From NCBI RefSeq assembly GCF_018614585.1, contig NZ_JAGGOI010000004.1, positions 124,001-188,000 on the forward strand: a DNA stretch of 64,000 bases, given 5' to 3'. Made by a program: the position numbers and the translations under genes. Under the pieces are notes generated by a model that worked only from the letters and a program-made list of their open reading frames with translations, made no database searches and was not told the origin of the DNA. Positions 1 through 8,201 of this stretch are shown piece by piece (positions within the stretch are counted from its first letter, which is position 1; each line of letters starts with the position of its first letter). The DNA comes from Streptomyces sp. ISL-1. GTDB lineage: Bacteria > Actinomycetota > Actinomycetes > Streptomycetales > Streptomycetaceae.

Positions 1-573
1 CTCTTCAACGGCGCGCCGTTGCCGTTCGGCCGCCAATTCCTGCAACGCGTCGCCGACGGCGGCGAGCACTGTCGCCACCGCGTCGTCTGCTACGCCCGGG
101 GAGTCCCCGGTGCGCTCGTCGCGGATCCCGATGGCCGCCGCCAGGGAAGCGAGGACGGGCTCGTTCGATGCCCAGCGGTTCGACGCCTGGCGGCGAGCGG
201 GCGTGTCGACCAGCACCGTACGGCTGGTGCGGAAGGGCATCCAGCGGCGCCGTTGGTGAGTGAGATGCCCTTCCGCCTCCAGGACGCTCAGATAGGCCGC
301 CGACAGGTCGCGGCCTCTGCGCCACAGCCAGTCACCGATCGACTCGTACGGCGCCTCTCGGGCAAGCGACGCCGCGGCCTCATCCAGCAGGCGGTCAGCT
401 ATGGCGCGCCTGCTGCTCGGCACGATGTGATCGCCGTCGAGTCTGATGTCCTCGGCATCCAGGAGGTCGATCATCTCGCCTCCCGCGAGCGCAAGCGACA
501 GATCGCCTTGCTCCACGGGTTGGCTGGACGCCACGTCCACGGCGACGATCATCAAATCCCGCGCTGTGGTCAT
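1..573 (-). CDS. GPP34 family phosphoprotein, partial (3' end beyond window)
   Basis: Reading leftwards from the ATG at 573 the frame stays open to base 1 (191 codons), so the C-terminus lies outside the window. The N-terminus begins MTTARDLMIVAVDV, followed by DLSLALAGGEMIDLLD and GDWLWRRGRDLSAAYLSVLE. This matches the all-helical GPP34 (Golgi phosphoprotein 3-like) family common in streptomycetes at about 210-230 residues. In eukaryotes the fold binds phosphatidylinositol 4-phosphate; the role of the bacterial paralogues is not established, and membrane association is inference. It is transcribed away from the phosphatase gene to its right. Confidence 0.85.
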   Translation of the reverse strand, partial: MTTARDLMIVAVDVASSQPVEQGDLSLALAGGEMIDLLDAEDIRLDGDHIVPSSRRAIADRLLDEAAASLAREAPYESIGDWLWRRGRDLSAAYLSVLEAEGHLTHQRRRWMPFRTSRTVLVDTPARRQASNRWASNEPVLASLAAAIGIRDERTGDSPGVADDAVATVLAAVGDALQELAAERQRRAVEE

Positions 574-899
574 GAATGGCTCCATGTCCGGGGTCCGAAC
601 CAGCCCGCCTCGGCGAATTGCCGCTCGCGCAGACCAAGCCTGTCAGAACTCGAACAGCACCACCGGGACCGGCCACACTCCTTCGAGGCCTCGGCGTCTG
701 TCGCGAGCCGCTTCCCGCCGTAGGGCGCTGCGGTGGCCTCCACCTGCTCCAGGTAGGCGGATCATCGGTGTCTCCTCACTCACGAGTGTGCGCCCCCCTT
801 CCCAGTGGCTGCATCTCGAGGAGAAGACGATCAGAGGGTCGAGGTGTGACCGGGGCGCGGTTGCGGGCAAGGCGTGCATACGATCCCGGGTCTCGGAAG
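574..899. other. Intergenic region without a confident gene
   Basis: This stretch lies between the start of the GPP34 gene and the stop of the PP2C phosphatase gene. An 86-codon minus-strand frame (643-903) overlaps the phosphatase stop as ATGA, but its translation is Arg/Gly-rich and resembles no family I know, so I do not call it. The promoter of the GPP34 gene is expected here; I see no clear -35/-10 pair. Confidence 0.5.
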
Positions 900-3071
900 T
901 CATGCTTCGTCGGACTGTCGGCCACGTCGGGGACCGCGGTGGACGCGGTGGACGCGGGCAAGGACAAGCACCGTGTCGTCGTCCGGCGGATCGGGCAGCA
1001 GGCTCGAAAGGATGCGGTCCACTTCCCCTTCCAACGGGCCTGATGTCCGGCGCAGTTCGGCGCGGAGTTGGTTCATGCCCTCTTCGATGTCCCGCCCGCG
1101 CGCTTCGATGAGGCCGTCGGTGTACAGGGCGAGGATGGAGTCGTCGGGGAGGTCGATCTCGGTGGTTCCGAAGGGGTGACCGCCGACGCCGAGGGGGACG
1201 CCCAGAACGTCGCTGATCGTCTCGATCATGCCGTCCGGGTGGAGGACGAGGGGCGGGGGGTGGCCGGCGCTGGCGATACGGGCGCGGCCGGTCGTGGGGT
1301 CGAAGAGGATATAGAGGCAGGTCGCCAGCTCGATGCCTGACTCCTGGGCACAGGCGTCGAGTTCGCTGAGCAGGTCGGCCGGTTCCAGGTTGTGCCTGGC
1401 GAGTGCCTTGGCGGTGATGCGCAGCCTGCCCATTGATGCGGCGGCCGGCACGCCATGTCCCATCACGTCGCCGACGACCAGCGCGATGCGGTCATCGGGC
1501 AGAACGATTACGTCGTACCAGTCGCCGCCGACCTCCGTGATGTGACTGCCGGGAAGGTATCGGTGGGCGACCTGTACGTAGGGGCTGGTCGCCAGGGCGC
1601 TTGGGAGCAGTGCCCGCTGCAGGGTGAGCGCGATGTCCTGAACCCGGCTGTAGAGACGCGCGTTGTCCAGACACAGTGCGGCGCGGGAGGCGAGCTCACT
1701 GGCGAGGCTGAGGTCCTGCTCGGTGAAGGCCGGGCGGGCGGCGGAGCGGCCGAACATGGCGATCCCCTGGATCGTGCCCCGGGCGACGAGCGGAGCGAGG
1801 AGGAGGCAGGTCAGGCCGCTGTCGACGAGTAGCTGGGCACGGGCTTGGTGCATGACGGTCCGGGTCACGAACTCCGCGTTCACGGGGACGGAGACCGGCA
1901 GTCCCGTTCGCAGCATCTCGTGGATGGCCGAGCCCGGCGGGTACGTCACATTCTCCAGTCCGCTCACCAGTTCGGTGGCGGGAGGGGGCAGGACGGTACC
2001 GGAGGCGATCCGGCGGGTGACCAGTGGCAGTTCGGGGTTGAACACTTCAGCCTCGTCCATCCACTCCACGACTTCCACGACGGATGCGTCGGAAAAGTCC
2101 GGAACCGCGGCTTCGACCAGTTCCCGGGCGGTGACGTTCACGTCCAGGGTCGTGCCGATGCGGGCCGCCGCCCGGTCCAGCAGAGCAAGCCGCTGACGGC
2201 TTGCACCCGCCTCGACGATGGCCTGCTCCCGGTCCGTCACGTCCACCAGCAGCCCACCCAGTCCGGGCCGGGTATCGCCCGCCTGGCTCAGGGGGAAGAA
2301 ACTCACCGACCGCACCTGATCGCGGTCCGGACGACCTGATGTGCGCAGGCCCACCAGCATGCTCACGACGGGCCGGCCCTCCGCAGCGACGGCTCCCAGC
2401 ATGCGCTCGTACTCACCCCCATCGGAAGTGATCATGATTTCTTCCATGCGCCGCCCGATGTGATCCTCGATCGGGAGCCCATCCATATCGGCGAGCGCCT
2501 GGTTGAGGTGGACGTACCGCAGTTCCTCGTCGAGCATGACCAGGCCGATGGGGCAGGTCTCGAAGAGGGCGTCGAGGAAGGCAAGGTTGGTCTTCACCCG
2601 GTCGAGCTCGTCGCCCCTGCTGGCCAGGCCCATGACCACCGAACGGCCCTTGGCCCCGGTCACGGGGAAGACCCGGAAACCGCATTCGAAGACTGTGCCG
2701 TCCCGACGCAGTGCCGGCAGCCGGCCGCGCCAGTACCCCAAGGTCCGGCCTCGCTCCGCCAGCTGCGTGGACGGGTGAGGGGCGCCTCGGGGCGGATCGG
2801 GGAAAAGAGTGGCGGCGGGTCTGGACAGCACCGCCGCGGCCTCGTGTCCGAAGAGGTCCTGCGCGCCAGGTCCCCAGTAGCAGATCCGGTCGTCCTCGTC
2901 GAAACCGAAGACAGCCACGGCCACGTGCTCGAGCAACGTGCCGGGCTCGGACCAGAGTGGCCCAGGACCAGGAACCCTCTCCTCCCCCGGCCGGTCTGAT
3001 GGCACCACGTGATCCTCTCCGCCAGAGGTGCGCAGTGGCCGAGTCGCCGCGGAGCGGCAGCCGAGGCCCAA
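900..3071 (-). CDS. PAS-PAS-GAF-SpoIIE PP2C-type serine phosphatase
   Basis: This is a 723-residue cytosolic signalling phosphatase. Two PAS-like modules (about 45-150 and 165-280, the first with the FGFDEDDRICYWG pattern), a GAF domain (about 290-460) and a C-terminal SpoIIE/PP2C domain (about 480-700) are recognisable. The catalytic domain shows the metal-binding signatures GGDWYDV, VGDVMGHG and ALYTDGLIE. Such proteins usually dephosphorylate anti-sigma factor antagonists in response to a ligand or redox signal. Unlike many streptomycete relatives it has no C-terminal HATPase kinase domain. The start is uncertain: the first 40 residues look non-conserved and a GTG near residue 22 is possible. 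The ligand and target are unknown; no anti-sigma genes lie nearby. Confidence 0.88.
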   Translation of the reverse strand: MGLGCRSAATRPLRTSGGEDHVVPSDRPGEERVPGPGPLWSEPGTLLEHVAVAVFGFDEDDRICYWGPGAQDLFGHEAAAVLSRPAATLFPDPPRGAPHPSTQLAERGRTLGYWRGRLPALRRDGTVFECGFRVFPVTGAKGRSVVMGLASRGDELDRVKTNLAFLDALFETCPIGLVMLDEELRYVHLNQALADMDGLPIEDHIGRRMEEIMITSDGGEYERMLGAVAAEGRPVVSMLVGLRTSGRPDRDQVRSVSFFPLSQAGDTRPGLGGLLVDVTDREQAIVEAGASRQRLALLDRAAARIGTTLDVNVTARELVEAAVPDFSDASVVEVVEWMDEAEVFNPELPLVTRRIASGTVLPPPATELVSGLENVTYPPGSAIHEMLRTGLPVSVPVNAEFVTRTVMHQARAQLLVDSGLTCLLLAPLVARGTIQGIAMFGRSAARPAFTEQDLSLASELASRAALCLDNARLYSRVQDIALTLQRALLPSALATSPYVQVAHRYLPGSHITEVGGDWYDVIVLPDDRIALVVGDVMGHGVPAAASMGRLRITAKALARHNLEPADLLSELDACAQESGIELATCLYILFDPTTGRARIASAGHPPPLVLHPDGMIETISDVLGVPLGVGGHPFGTTEIDLPDDSILALYTDGLIEARGRDIEEGMNQLRAELRRTSGPLEGEVDRILSSLLPDPPDDDTVLVLARVHRVHRGPRRGRQSDEA

Positions 3072-3203
3072 GCGCCCTTGTCACCCATTGTGCGGATGTC
3101 CGGGCACGGCTGCTCAGGGCAGGGCGTTCGGCGTCGGCGGGCACCACTGCACCGCGGAGCCGCGGCAGGGGAACGTGGCCCGTCGCCGGTCTGCTCGGGA
3201 GTC

Positions 3204-3803
3204 CTAGGCAGTACGGCCGGTCAACGCCGCGACCAGTCGCCGGTTCGCCTGCATTGTTGTCATCCCCCAGTCCCACTCGTTCTTGTGGAGTCGCAGGGAG
3301 ACGATCCCGTGCCATGCGGACCACAGCAGGAGCGCGGCGGCGAAAGGAGACCCCGGATCGGCCTTCCGCGCGAGTTCCACGATGTGTGTCTGCAGGCGAG
3401 GGCCGTGTGCGGCCCTGGTTTCGGGCAGTTCGTCGGCGCTCTCGAAGAGGAGCTGGTAGGCACCGGGGTGGGCGAGGCCCCAGGCGATGTAGGCGTCACC
3501 GGCGACTACGAGCCGGTCGGCGTCTTCGCAGGCTGCTTCGAGTGCCGCCTCGATCGAATCGGCCATCGAGGTGTACTCGGCGTCGAGCACGGCCGACCGC
3601 AGGTCCGCTTCGGAGGGGAAGTGCCAGTACACGGCCGATGGAGCCACCCCACAGGCCCGAGCGATCGACCGCAGCGACGGCACTGCCACCACCTGCGGTT
3701 CCGCCAGCAGGGCGACCGCGGCAGCTACCAGTTCGGAGCGGAGATCGCGGGCGTCTTTCCTGACCACAACGTCATTGAACACCCGTTCACGATGGGGCTC
3801 CAT
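3204..3803 (-). CDS. TetR/AcrR family transcriptional regulator
   Basis: This 199-residue protein has an N-terminal TetR helix-turn-helix (residues about 20-65, SLRSIARACGVAPSAVYWHF) and a C-terminal WHG-type ligand-binding domain (SADELPE, LLLWSAWHGIVSLRLH). It is likely a ligand-responsive repressor. Two palindromes overlap the 5' end of the gene (3776-3789 and 3804-3817), which suggests autoregulation. The annotated ATG at 3803 abuts one operator and lacks a Shine-Dalgarno sequence, so the real start may be the GTG at 3767 (VVRKDARDLRSELV), which resembles the usual N-terminus of relatives. The obvious divergent partner on the right is degraded (see 3822-4050), so the controlled gene may be itself only. 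Confidence 0.88.
   Translation of the reverse strand: MEPHRERVFNDVVVRKDARDLRSELVAAAVALLAEPQVVAVPSLRSIARACGVAPSAVYWHFPSEADLRSAVLDAEYTSMADSIEAALEAACEDADRLVVAGDAYIAWGLAHPGAYQLLFESADELPETRAAHGPRLQTHIVELARKADPGSPFAAALLLWSAWHGIVSLRLHKNEWDWGMTTMQANRRLVAALTGRTA
3776..3789. promoter_or_regulatory. Operator-like palindrome 1 (TGAAC-N4-GTTCA)
   Basis: The sequence TGAACACCCGTTCA has 5-bp perfect inverted arms. It lies inside the first codons of the TetR gene as annotated and shares its arms with the palindrome at 3804-3817, 28 bp away centre to centre. Two related palindromes at the start of a TetR gene are typical of autoregulatory operators. Confidence 0.55.
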
Positions 3804-3817
3804 TGAACAGGTGTTCA
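3804..3817. promoter_or_regulatory. Operator-like palindrome 2 (TGAACA-N2-TGTTCA)
   Basis: The sequence TGAACAGGTGTTCA has 6-bp perfect inverted arms and sits immediately upstream of the annotated TetR ATG, where a ribosome binding site would be expected. It is probably part of the TetR promoter/operator and argues for either a leaderless transcript or a downstream start. Confidence 0.6.
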
Positions 3818-3821
3818 GTTG

Positions 3822-4050
3822 CCGGCCGGAAGCCGTCGCTGCTCTGGACGATGTGTACGAGCGGTGGGACGGACGGGGGCATCCCCGACGGTCGCCACGG
3901 TCCGCAGCTGTCGCCGGCCACGCGGATCGTTCAGATCACGGAGCAGGCGATGCTCGCGCATGCCCTGGGCGCGGTGCCACGGCAGCGGTGACCAAGGCCC
4001 GCCGGCGCGGCGGAAGCCACCTCGACCCGGACCTGGCCCCCACGGGAGCC
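3822..4050 (+). pseudogene. Frameshifted remnant of an HD-GYP/HD-domain protein
   Basis: Three consecutive coding segments are visible in two frames. Frame 1 gives VAALDDVYERWDGRGHP; frame 2 then gives IPDGRHGPQLSPATRIVQ and ITEQAMLAHALG; frame 1 resumes with ATAAVTKARRRGGSHLDPDL. Joined together they read like the C-terminal half of an HD-GYP-type phosphohydrolase (pattern WDGxGxPDGxxGxxLSxxxRIV, then a GGxLDPxL tail). One shift falls near 3880 at a run of Cs and the other near 3975. No upstream HD half is present, so this is a truncated, decayed gene. It was probably once the neighbour controlled from the adjacent TetR operators. An assembly error would not explain the missing N-terminal part. 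Confidence 0.6.
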
Positions 4051-4068
4051 CCGCCGACCCCGGCCCGA

Positions 4069-4665
4069 TCAGCGGCCGGCTGCAGCCGTCAGGCGAGCGG
4101 ATGCCTGCGCCCTCGCCACTTCCAGCAAGGCAAGGAGCACCGTCTTGCTGGAACCGCGATCACGGACGTCGCACAGCATGACGGGTGTCGAGGGTCCGAG
4201 GTCCAATGCCTCTCGCACCTGCCGGCTTGTGCATTCCCGTCTGCCGTCGAAGCAGTTGACGCCCACGGCGAAGGGGATTTCACGCTCCTCGAAGAAATCC
4301 ACCGAGGCGAACGAGGCATCCAGCCGTCGTGTATCAGCGAGTACCACGGCTCCCAGAGCGCCGAGAGCCAAGTCGTCCCACATGAACCAGAAGCGATCCT
4401 GGCCGGGGGTTCCGAACAGGTAGAGCACCAGCTCCGGAGAGATGGTGATCCGGCCGAAGTCCATGGCGACGGTGGTCGAGAACTTGCCCTCCACACCTGC
4501 CAGATCGTCGATCCCCAGGCTCGCCTCGGTGATGCGCTCCTCGGTCTCCAGCGGGGGCACCTCGCTCACTGAGCCCACCATGGTGGTCTTGCCCACGCCG
4601 AAGCCGCCCGCAATCAGTATCTTGAGTGCTGTCGGCATGATCGGCTCAGAGCTGACGGATACCAT
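4069..4665 (-). CDS. cvnD: Conservon GTP-binding protein (CvnD type)
   Basis: This 198-residue Ras/Rab-like small GTPase has the P-loop GGFGVGKTT near residue 21, switch region VAMDFG and G3-like FGTPGQDRFWFMW. It is the output GTPase of a conservon, a membrane-associated complex that works like a eukaryotic G-protein switch with a sensor kinase, a roadblock protein and a DUF742 protein. Its start overlaps the end of the DUF742 gene by 20 bp, indicating translational coupling; an internal ATG ten codons on (MPTALKILIAGG) is an alternative start. It is the last gene of the four-gene set. Confidence 0.93.
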   Translation of the reverse strand: MVSVSSEPIMPTALKILIAGGFGVGKTTMVGSVSEVPPLETEERITEASLGIDDLAGVEGKFSTTVAMDFGRITISPELVLYLFGTPGQDRFWFMWDDLALGALGAVVLADTRRLDASFASVDFFEEREIPFAVGVNCFDGRRECTSRQVREALDLGPSTPVMLCDVRDRGSSKTVLLALLEVARAQASARLTAAAGR

Positions 4666-5020
4666 CCATCACCCTTTCGATGAGTTCCACGCTCGGCTTG
4701 TCCGTCTCCGCGGGCGGCGACTGGACCAAGATCATCGAGGCGTTGAGTAAGTCCCCGCAGAGAACCTTCACCACGCTCACCGGCAGATCCAGGTGTGCGG
4801 CGATCTCGGCGACTGCCACGGCGCGATCCCGGCAGACATCCAGGATTTCGGCCGACTCCGGCTCCAACGGCTCGTAGCCGGTCTCATCCGGAGACCGGGT
4901 GACAACCAGCGTAATCAGCGCGAAAGTGTGCCGGCTGTGGCGAGTACGTCCACCGGTGATGGCGTACGGCCGGACGTGACGCCCGGCCTCCTCATCGTCG
5001 AACCACCGCGGATCAGGCAT
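4646..5020 (-). CDS. cvnC: Conservon DUF742 protein (CvnC type)
   Basis: This is a 124-residue DUF742 protein. I chose the ATG at 5020 because MPDPRWFDDEEAGRHVRPYA is the family's usual N-terminus; longer readings add a non-conserved leader inside the upstream gene. The helix-turn-helix-like C-terminal half (VAVAEIAAHLDLPVSVVKVL) is typical. The start overlaps the roadblock gene stop by 8 bp and its 3' end overlaps the GTPase gene. In characterised conservons this protein is part of the membrane complex with CvnA, CvnB and CvnD; its biochemical activity is not known. Confidence 0.93.
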   Translation of the reverse strand: MPDPRWFDDEEAGRHVRPYAITGGRTRHSRHTFALITLVVTRSPDETGYEPLEPESAEILDVCRDRAVAVAEIAAHLDLPVSVVKVLCGDLLNASMILVQSPPAETDKPSVELIERVMDGIRQL

Positions 5021-5444
5021 CCTGAATGTGACCGCGAGAAGGGGCTTGCACGCGGGGTGCGGCGCTGAGGTACTTGCCAACCTGCTTGACGAGCGTGCCC
5101 ATCTCGAAGGCCATCATCCCGACATCCACTTCCTCGGAGGCGATTGCGGCCAGCCGCGCTCCCCTGCCGGCTGCGGTGACGAAGAGGAATGCCTTTTCCA
5201 TCTGAATGACTGTCTGCTGGACCTCTCCGCCCCGGAAATGGCGCGCGGCGCCACGAGCGAGGCTGTGCATCCCCGATCCGACCGCGGACAGGTGCTCGGC
5301 ATCGTCCCGGCCGAGATCCTTCGATTTGCCGATAAGGAGGCCGTCCCCGGACAGCACGATGGCGCAGCGTATCTCTGGAATCTGGTCCACAAGGCTGTCC
5401 AGGAGCCAGTCCAGCTGGGGAGCGGCTTGTACCTGCTCAGTCAT
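5013..5444 (-). CDS. cvnB: Roadblock/LC7 domain protein of conservon (CvnB type)
   Basis: This 143-residue roadblock/LC7 (MglB-like) protein probably acts as a GTPase-activating or scaffold partner of the adjacent small GTPase. The roadblock core is clear: LDWLLDSLVDQIPEIRCAIV, then LSGDGLLIGKSK and FVTAAGRGARLAAI. The ATG at 5444 is preceded by GAGG about 12 bases upstream; a GTG at 5462 in frame is the alternative. It lies 20 bp downstream of the sensor kinase gene and overlaps the DUF742 gene. Confidence 0.93.
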   Translation of the reverse strand: MTEQVQAAPQLDWLLDSLVDQIPEIRCAIVLSGDGLLIGKSKDLGRDDAEHLSAVGSGMHSLARGAARHFRGGEVQQTVIQMEKAFLFVTAAGRGARLAAIASEEVDVGMMAFEMGTLVKQVGKYLSAAPRVQAPSRGHIQDA

Positions 5445-5464
5445 TACTGAATGTTCCCTCACAG

Positions 5465-7951
5465 TTAGTTGGCGCCACGGTCACGCGACTCCGTCTGACC
5501 GTCCACACCAGCCGACTCGTCGGCCTCAGAGATCTGGGCCCGCTTCATCCCCTGCTGGATGGCGATCATAGTGCGGGCTGACTCGCCGGGGGAGATAGCG
5601 CCGGCCTCGCCCTCGTCATCCTGCTGGCCTTGCGCCTGCGTCGCCTCCCTGCGCAACTGCTGCGCGAGGCTCACTCCGCGTGTCCTTCGCGGAAGGACAC
5701 GCGGGGTCACCAGTGGTGTTGATACATCCTGTGCGTCCTCATGGGTGGGGGGTGCGGGGCGGGTGGGAGGTGCGGGGTGGGTGGGGGGTTCGGGATGCCC
5801 GGCTTCGGAGACGAGGCCGGGACGCTCTTGGGGGTGCGTCCACTCGGTCGGCACTGGAGCCTGCGCTGCCGAGTGAGCTGATGCGGCGGGCAACAGACCT
5901 GCACCTCCGTACTCGGGATACCCGTGGTGGTCGTCGAGTTGCCCCTCGGTGATGGCCGCTGCACTGCTGTCCGCCGTATTCGCCGCCGAAGCCGCGGACT
6001 TGAGCTGCTCCAGCAGCGGGGACTCGTGCTCCTCGAGCAGGGCGGTCGGCACGAGCACGATGGCGAGGGTCCCGCCGTAGACGGACTCCCGCAGTTCCAC
6101 CTTGATCTTGTGTCGCTCCGCCAGCCGGGCCACCACGAAGTGCCCGAGCCGCGGGTCCTCGCCCAGCGACATCATGTCGAGTTCGGGCGGATGTGCGAGA
6201 AGGTGGTTGGCGCGTGCGCGGAGGTCCTCCGGCATTCCGAGGCCATGGTCCTCGACCTGGAGCGCCAGGCCCCTGGCGACCTTCGTCGCGCTGACGAACA
6301 CCTGGGTGTCCGGTGGGGAGAAGGTCGTGCCGTTCTCGATGAGCTCAGCGAGCAGGTGGGTCACGTCGGCGACGGCCCGGCCGGCGAGTGACACCCGTCG
6401 GCCCGGGGGAAGGTTCTTCACCTTGACGCGGGTGTACTGCTCGGTCTCCGCCACGGCGCTGCGCATCACATCAGTGAGGGAAACAGGAGCGGTCATACGG
6501 CGGGTGGGCGGGGATCCGCCGAGGATCACGAGGTTTTCCGAGTGGCGGCGCACGCGGGTGGCGAGGTGGTCGACCTTGAAGATGTCCTTCAGCAGGTCGG
6601 AGTCCTCGTGCTTGCGCTCGAGGTCGTCCAGGAGGGAGATGAGGCGGTGGATCAGGGTCTGGGTGCGCCGGATGAGCTTGGCGAACACCTTTTCCGTTCC
6701 CTCGCGGCCGCGGGACTGATGGACGACCGTGTCCGCGGCGACGCGTGCCAGGTGGTCGATTGCCGCGTCGAGCCGCTCTATCTCGTCGGCGGTGTGGTGC
6801 CCGTGAGGAGGAAGCGAACTCGGCTCGACCTGTTGTCCCCGCTCGAGTTGGTCGAGCAGCTGGGGCAGCCGGGTGCCGGCCAAGTCCTCGGTCTTCTGGT
6901 GGAGCTGAGCGAGCCGGCTGATCACCGAGCGCCTGAAGCGCAGGGCCAGCGCCCCGCCGATCCCCAGGCCGGTCAGAGTGCCGATAGTGCCCAGGATCGC
7001 GCCCAGCAAGAGGTCGTCGGCTCGGTCCGTACCGGCGTGGGCAAGGCTCTCGAGGGAATCCGAGTTCAGCTTCTGCAGGTCGTTGGCGACGGAGTCGGCA
7101 GCGTCCGGCCATGTTTTGGCCTGGCTGGGCAGTTTCGCGTCACTACTGGTTGCCACAGCGTCTTCGATCGCTGCCACCGAGGTCCATGACGAGCTGTCGG
7201 TGATGCGTTCGTAGGCGGTGGCCTCTGTGGCGAGGAGGTCACGGGTGTCCAGCCCTGTGCTCACCTCTCGCTGCATCGCCATGTACTGACTGAACTGGAC
7301 GCGGGACGTGGAACTCATGCGGCCGGACGGCAGTGCGCCGGCGATCAGCGCGTCCTCGCGCGAGAGCATTTCCGTGAGCTGTACAAGTGACGTCGCGGCG
7401 GTGACGGCGTGCGCGATGCGCCCGTCGTCGGTCCGTGCGGCCGCGGTGAGCAGGTTGGCCCCGTCGGCGATGGTGTCCGTGAAGTACTGGAAGGCGTCCG
7501 CACCGGTGGCAGTGCGCTCGTCGATCGCGGCGCGCCGCTCGGACAGCGTGTCCAGCGAGTCGTTCAGCTTCTTCGCCCGGCTCTTCAACACCGTCGTGTC
7601 CAGCCCGGAGGAGGACATCCGGCGGAACTCCTCGACGGCGGTGTCGGTACTGCTTCGGGCGCTGTCCAGCGCGGCGCGAGTGGAGCTGGTACGTCTGGCC
7701 TGCCAGGCAGCGGTGAGGCGGCGCTCGTCCTGCAGGCGGGACAGCACGCCCTGGGCGGGCAGGCCGGCGGACACAGCCCGGTCCATGTCGGCACGTAACT
7801 GGGTCTGCTCGATGACCAGCCCGGTCGCCGAGTAGCCCCAGAGTCCGGTGAGGAAGAGCCCTGGTACGACAACGGGCAGGACAAACGAAGATCGGAGAGA
7901 TCTGCGAGGGGCGGACCTGTGGCTGGTCCGCCGGCCGCGAGTGCCTGGCAT
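5465..7951 (-). CDS. cvnA: Nitrate/sulfonate-sensor-like histidine kinase of conservon (CvnA type)
   Basis: This 828-residue membrane kinase opens with a basic N-terminus and a first transmembrane helix (about 22-45). An extracytoplasmic helical NIT-like sensing domain follows (about 50-310), then a second transmembrane helix (about 312-335) and a HAMP-like linker. The dimerisation helix has LDHLATRVRRHSENLVIL-type sequence near 460, and the ATPase has N-box LAELIENGTTFSPP and G-box DHGLGMPE. The C-terminal 200 residues are disordered and Pro-rich (PTHPAPPTRPAPPTHE). Codon 52 is a rare TTA (7798-7796), so translation probably needs the bldA leucyl-tRNA. It heads the conservon and is expected to signal through CvnB-D rather than a classical response regulator; none is adjacent. 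Confidence 0.93.
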   Translation of the reverse strand: MPGTRGRRTSHRSAPRRSLRSSFVLPVVVPGLFLTGLWGYSATGLVIEQTQLRADMDRAVSAGLPAQGVLSRLQDERRLTAAWQARRTSSTRAALDSARSSTDTAVEEFRRMSSSGLDTTVLKSRAKKLNDSLDTLSERRAAIDERTATGADAFQYFTDTIADGANLLTAAARTDDGRIAHAVTAATSLVQLTEMLSREDALIAGALPSGRMSSTSRVQFSQYMAMQREVSTGLDTRDLLATEATAYERITDSSSWTSVAAIEDAVATSSDAKLPSQAKTWPDAADSVANDLQKLNSDSLESLAHAGTDRADDLLLGAILGTIGTLTGLGIGGALALRFRRSVISRLAQLHQKTEDLAGTRLPQLLDQLERGQQVEPSSLPPHGHHTADEIERLDAAIDHLARVAADTVVHQSRGREGTEKVFAKLIRRTQTLIHRLISLLDDLERKHEDSDLLKDIFKVDHLATRVRRHSENLVILGGSPPTRRMTAPVSLTDVMRSAVAETEQYTRVKVKNLPPGRRVSLAGRAVADVTHLLAELIENGTTFSPPDTQVFVSATKVARGLALQVEDHGLGMPEDLRARANHLLAHPPELDMMSLGEDPRLGHFVVARLAERHKIKVELRESVYGGTLAIVLVPTALLEEHESPLLEQLKSAASAANTADSSAAAITEGQLDDHHGYPEYGGAGLLPAASAHSAAQAPVPTEWTHPQERPGLVSEAGHPEPPTHPAPPTRPAPPTHEDAQDVSTPLVTPRVLPRRTRGVSLAQQLRREATQAQGQQDDEGEAGAISPGESARTMIAIQQGMKRAQISEADESAGVDGQTESRDRGAN
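5743..5794 (+). repeat. G-run tract in the cvnA tail, G-quadruplex-prone
   Basis: The plus strand carries at least eight G-runs of three to six bases separated by one to four bases (GGGTGGGGGG, GCGGGGCGGGTGGGAGG and similar). On the coding strand it specifies a degenerate Pro/Thr/Ala repeat in the disordered tail of the sensor kinase. The G-rich strand is the transcription template strand. Confidence 0.6.
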
Positions 7952-8201
7952 CTAATTCCTCGTACGACAGCGAAACACTGATGACAGTAAGGGACGGTGA
8001 AAAATGCCTAACTTCCCCCCGTACGCGATGCCCTGACACACCGTCACTAAGGATCGGCGTTCCGTTGAACCGTACCAGGATCATGCCGCACCGTCAGCAC
8101 CGCACCCGGCCACTGCCGCCCAACGGGGGCTTCAGCGGCTGAACTTCGAACGTGTGGGCACACGTCACGGTCCGCAGACCCCGGTGGCTGGGGGAACCGG
8201 C

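Noticed and set aside
643..903. 86-codon frame coupled (ATGA) to the phosphatase stop
   Set aside because: The coupling is attractive but the translation is Arg/Gly-rich with no family resemblance. Kept as an intergenic note only.
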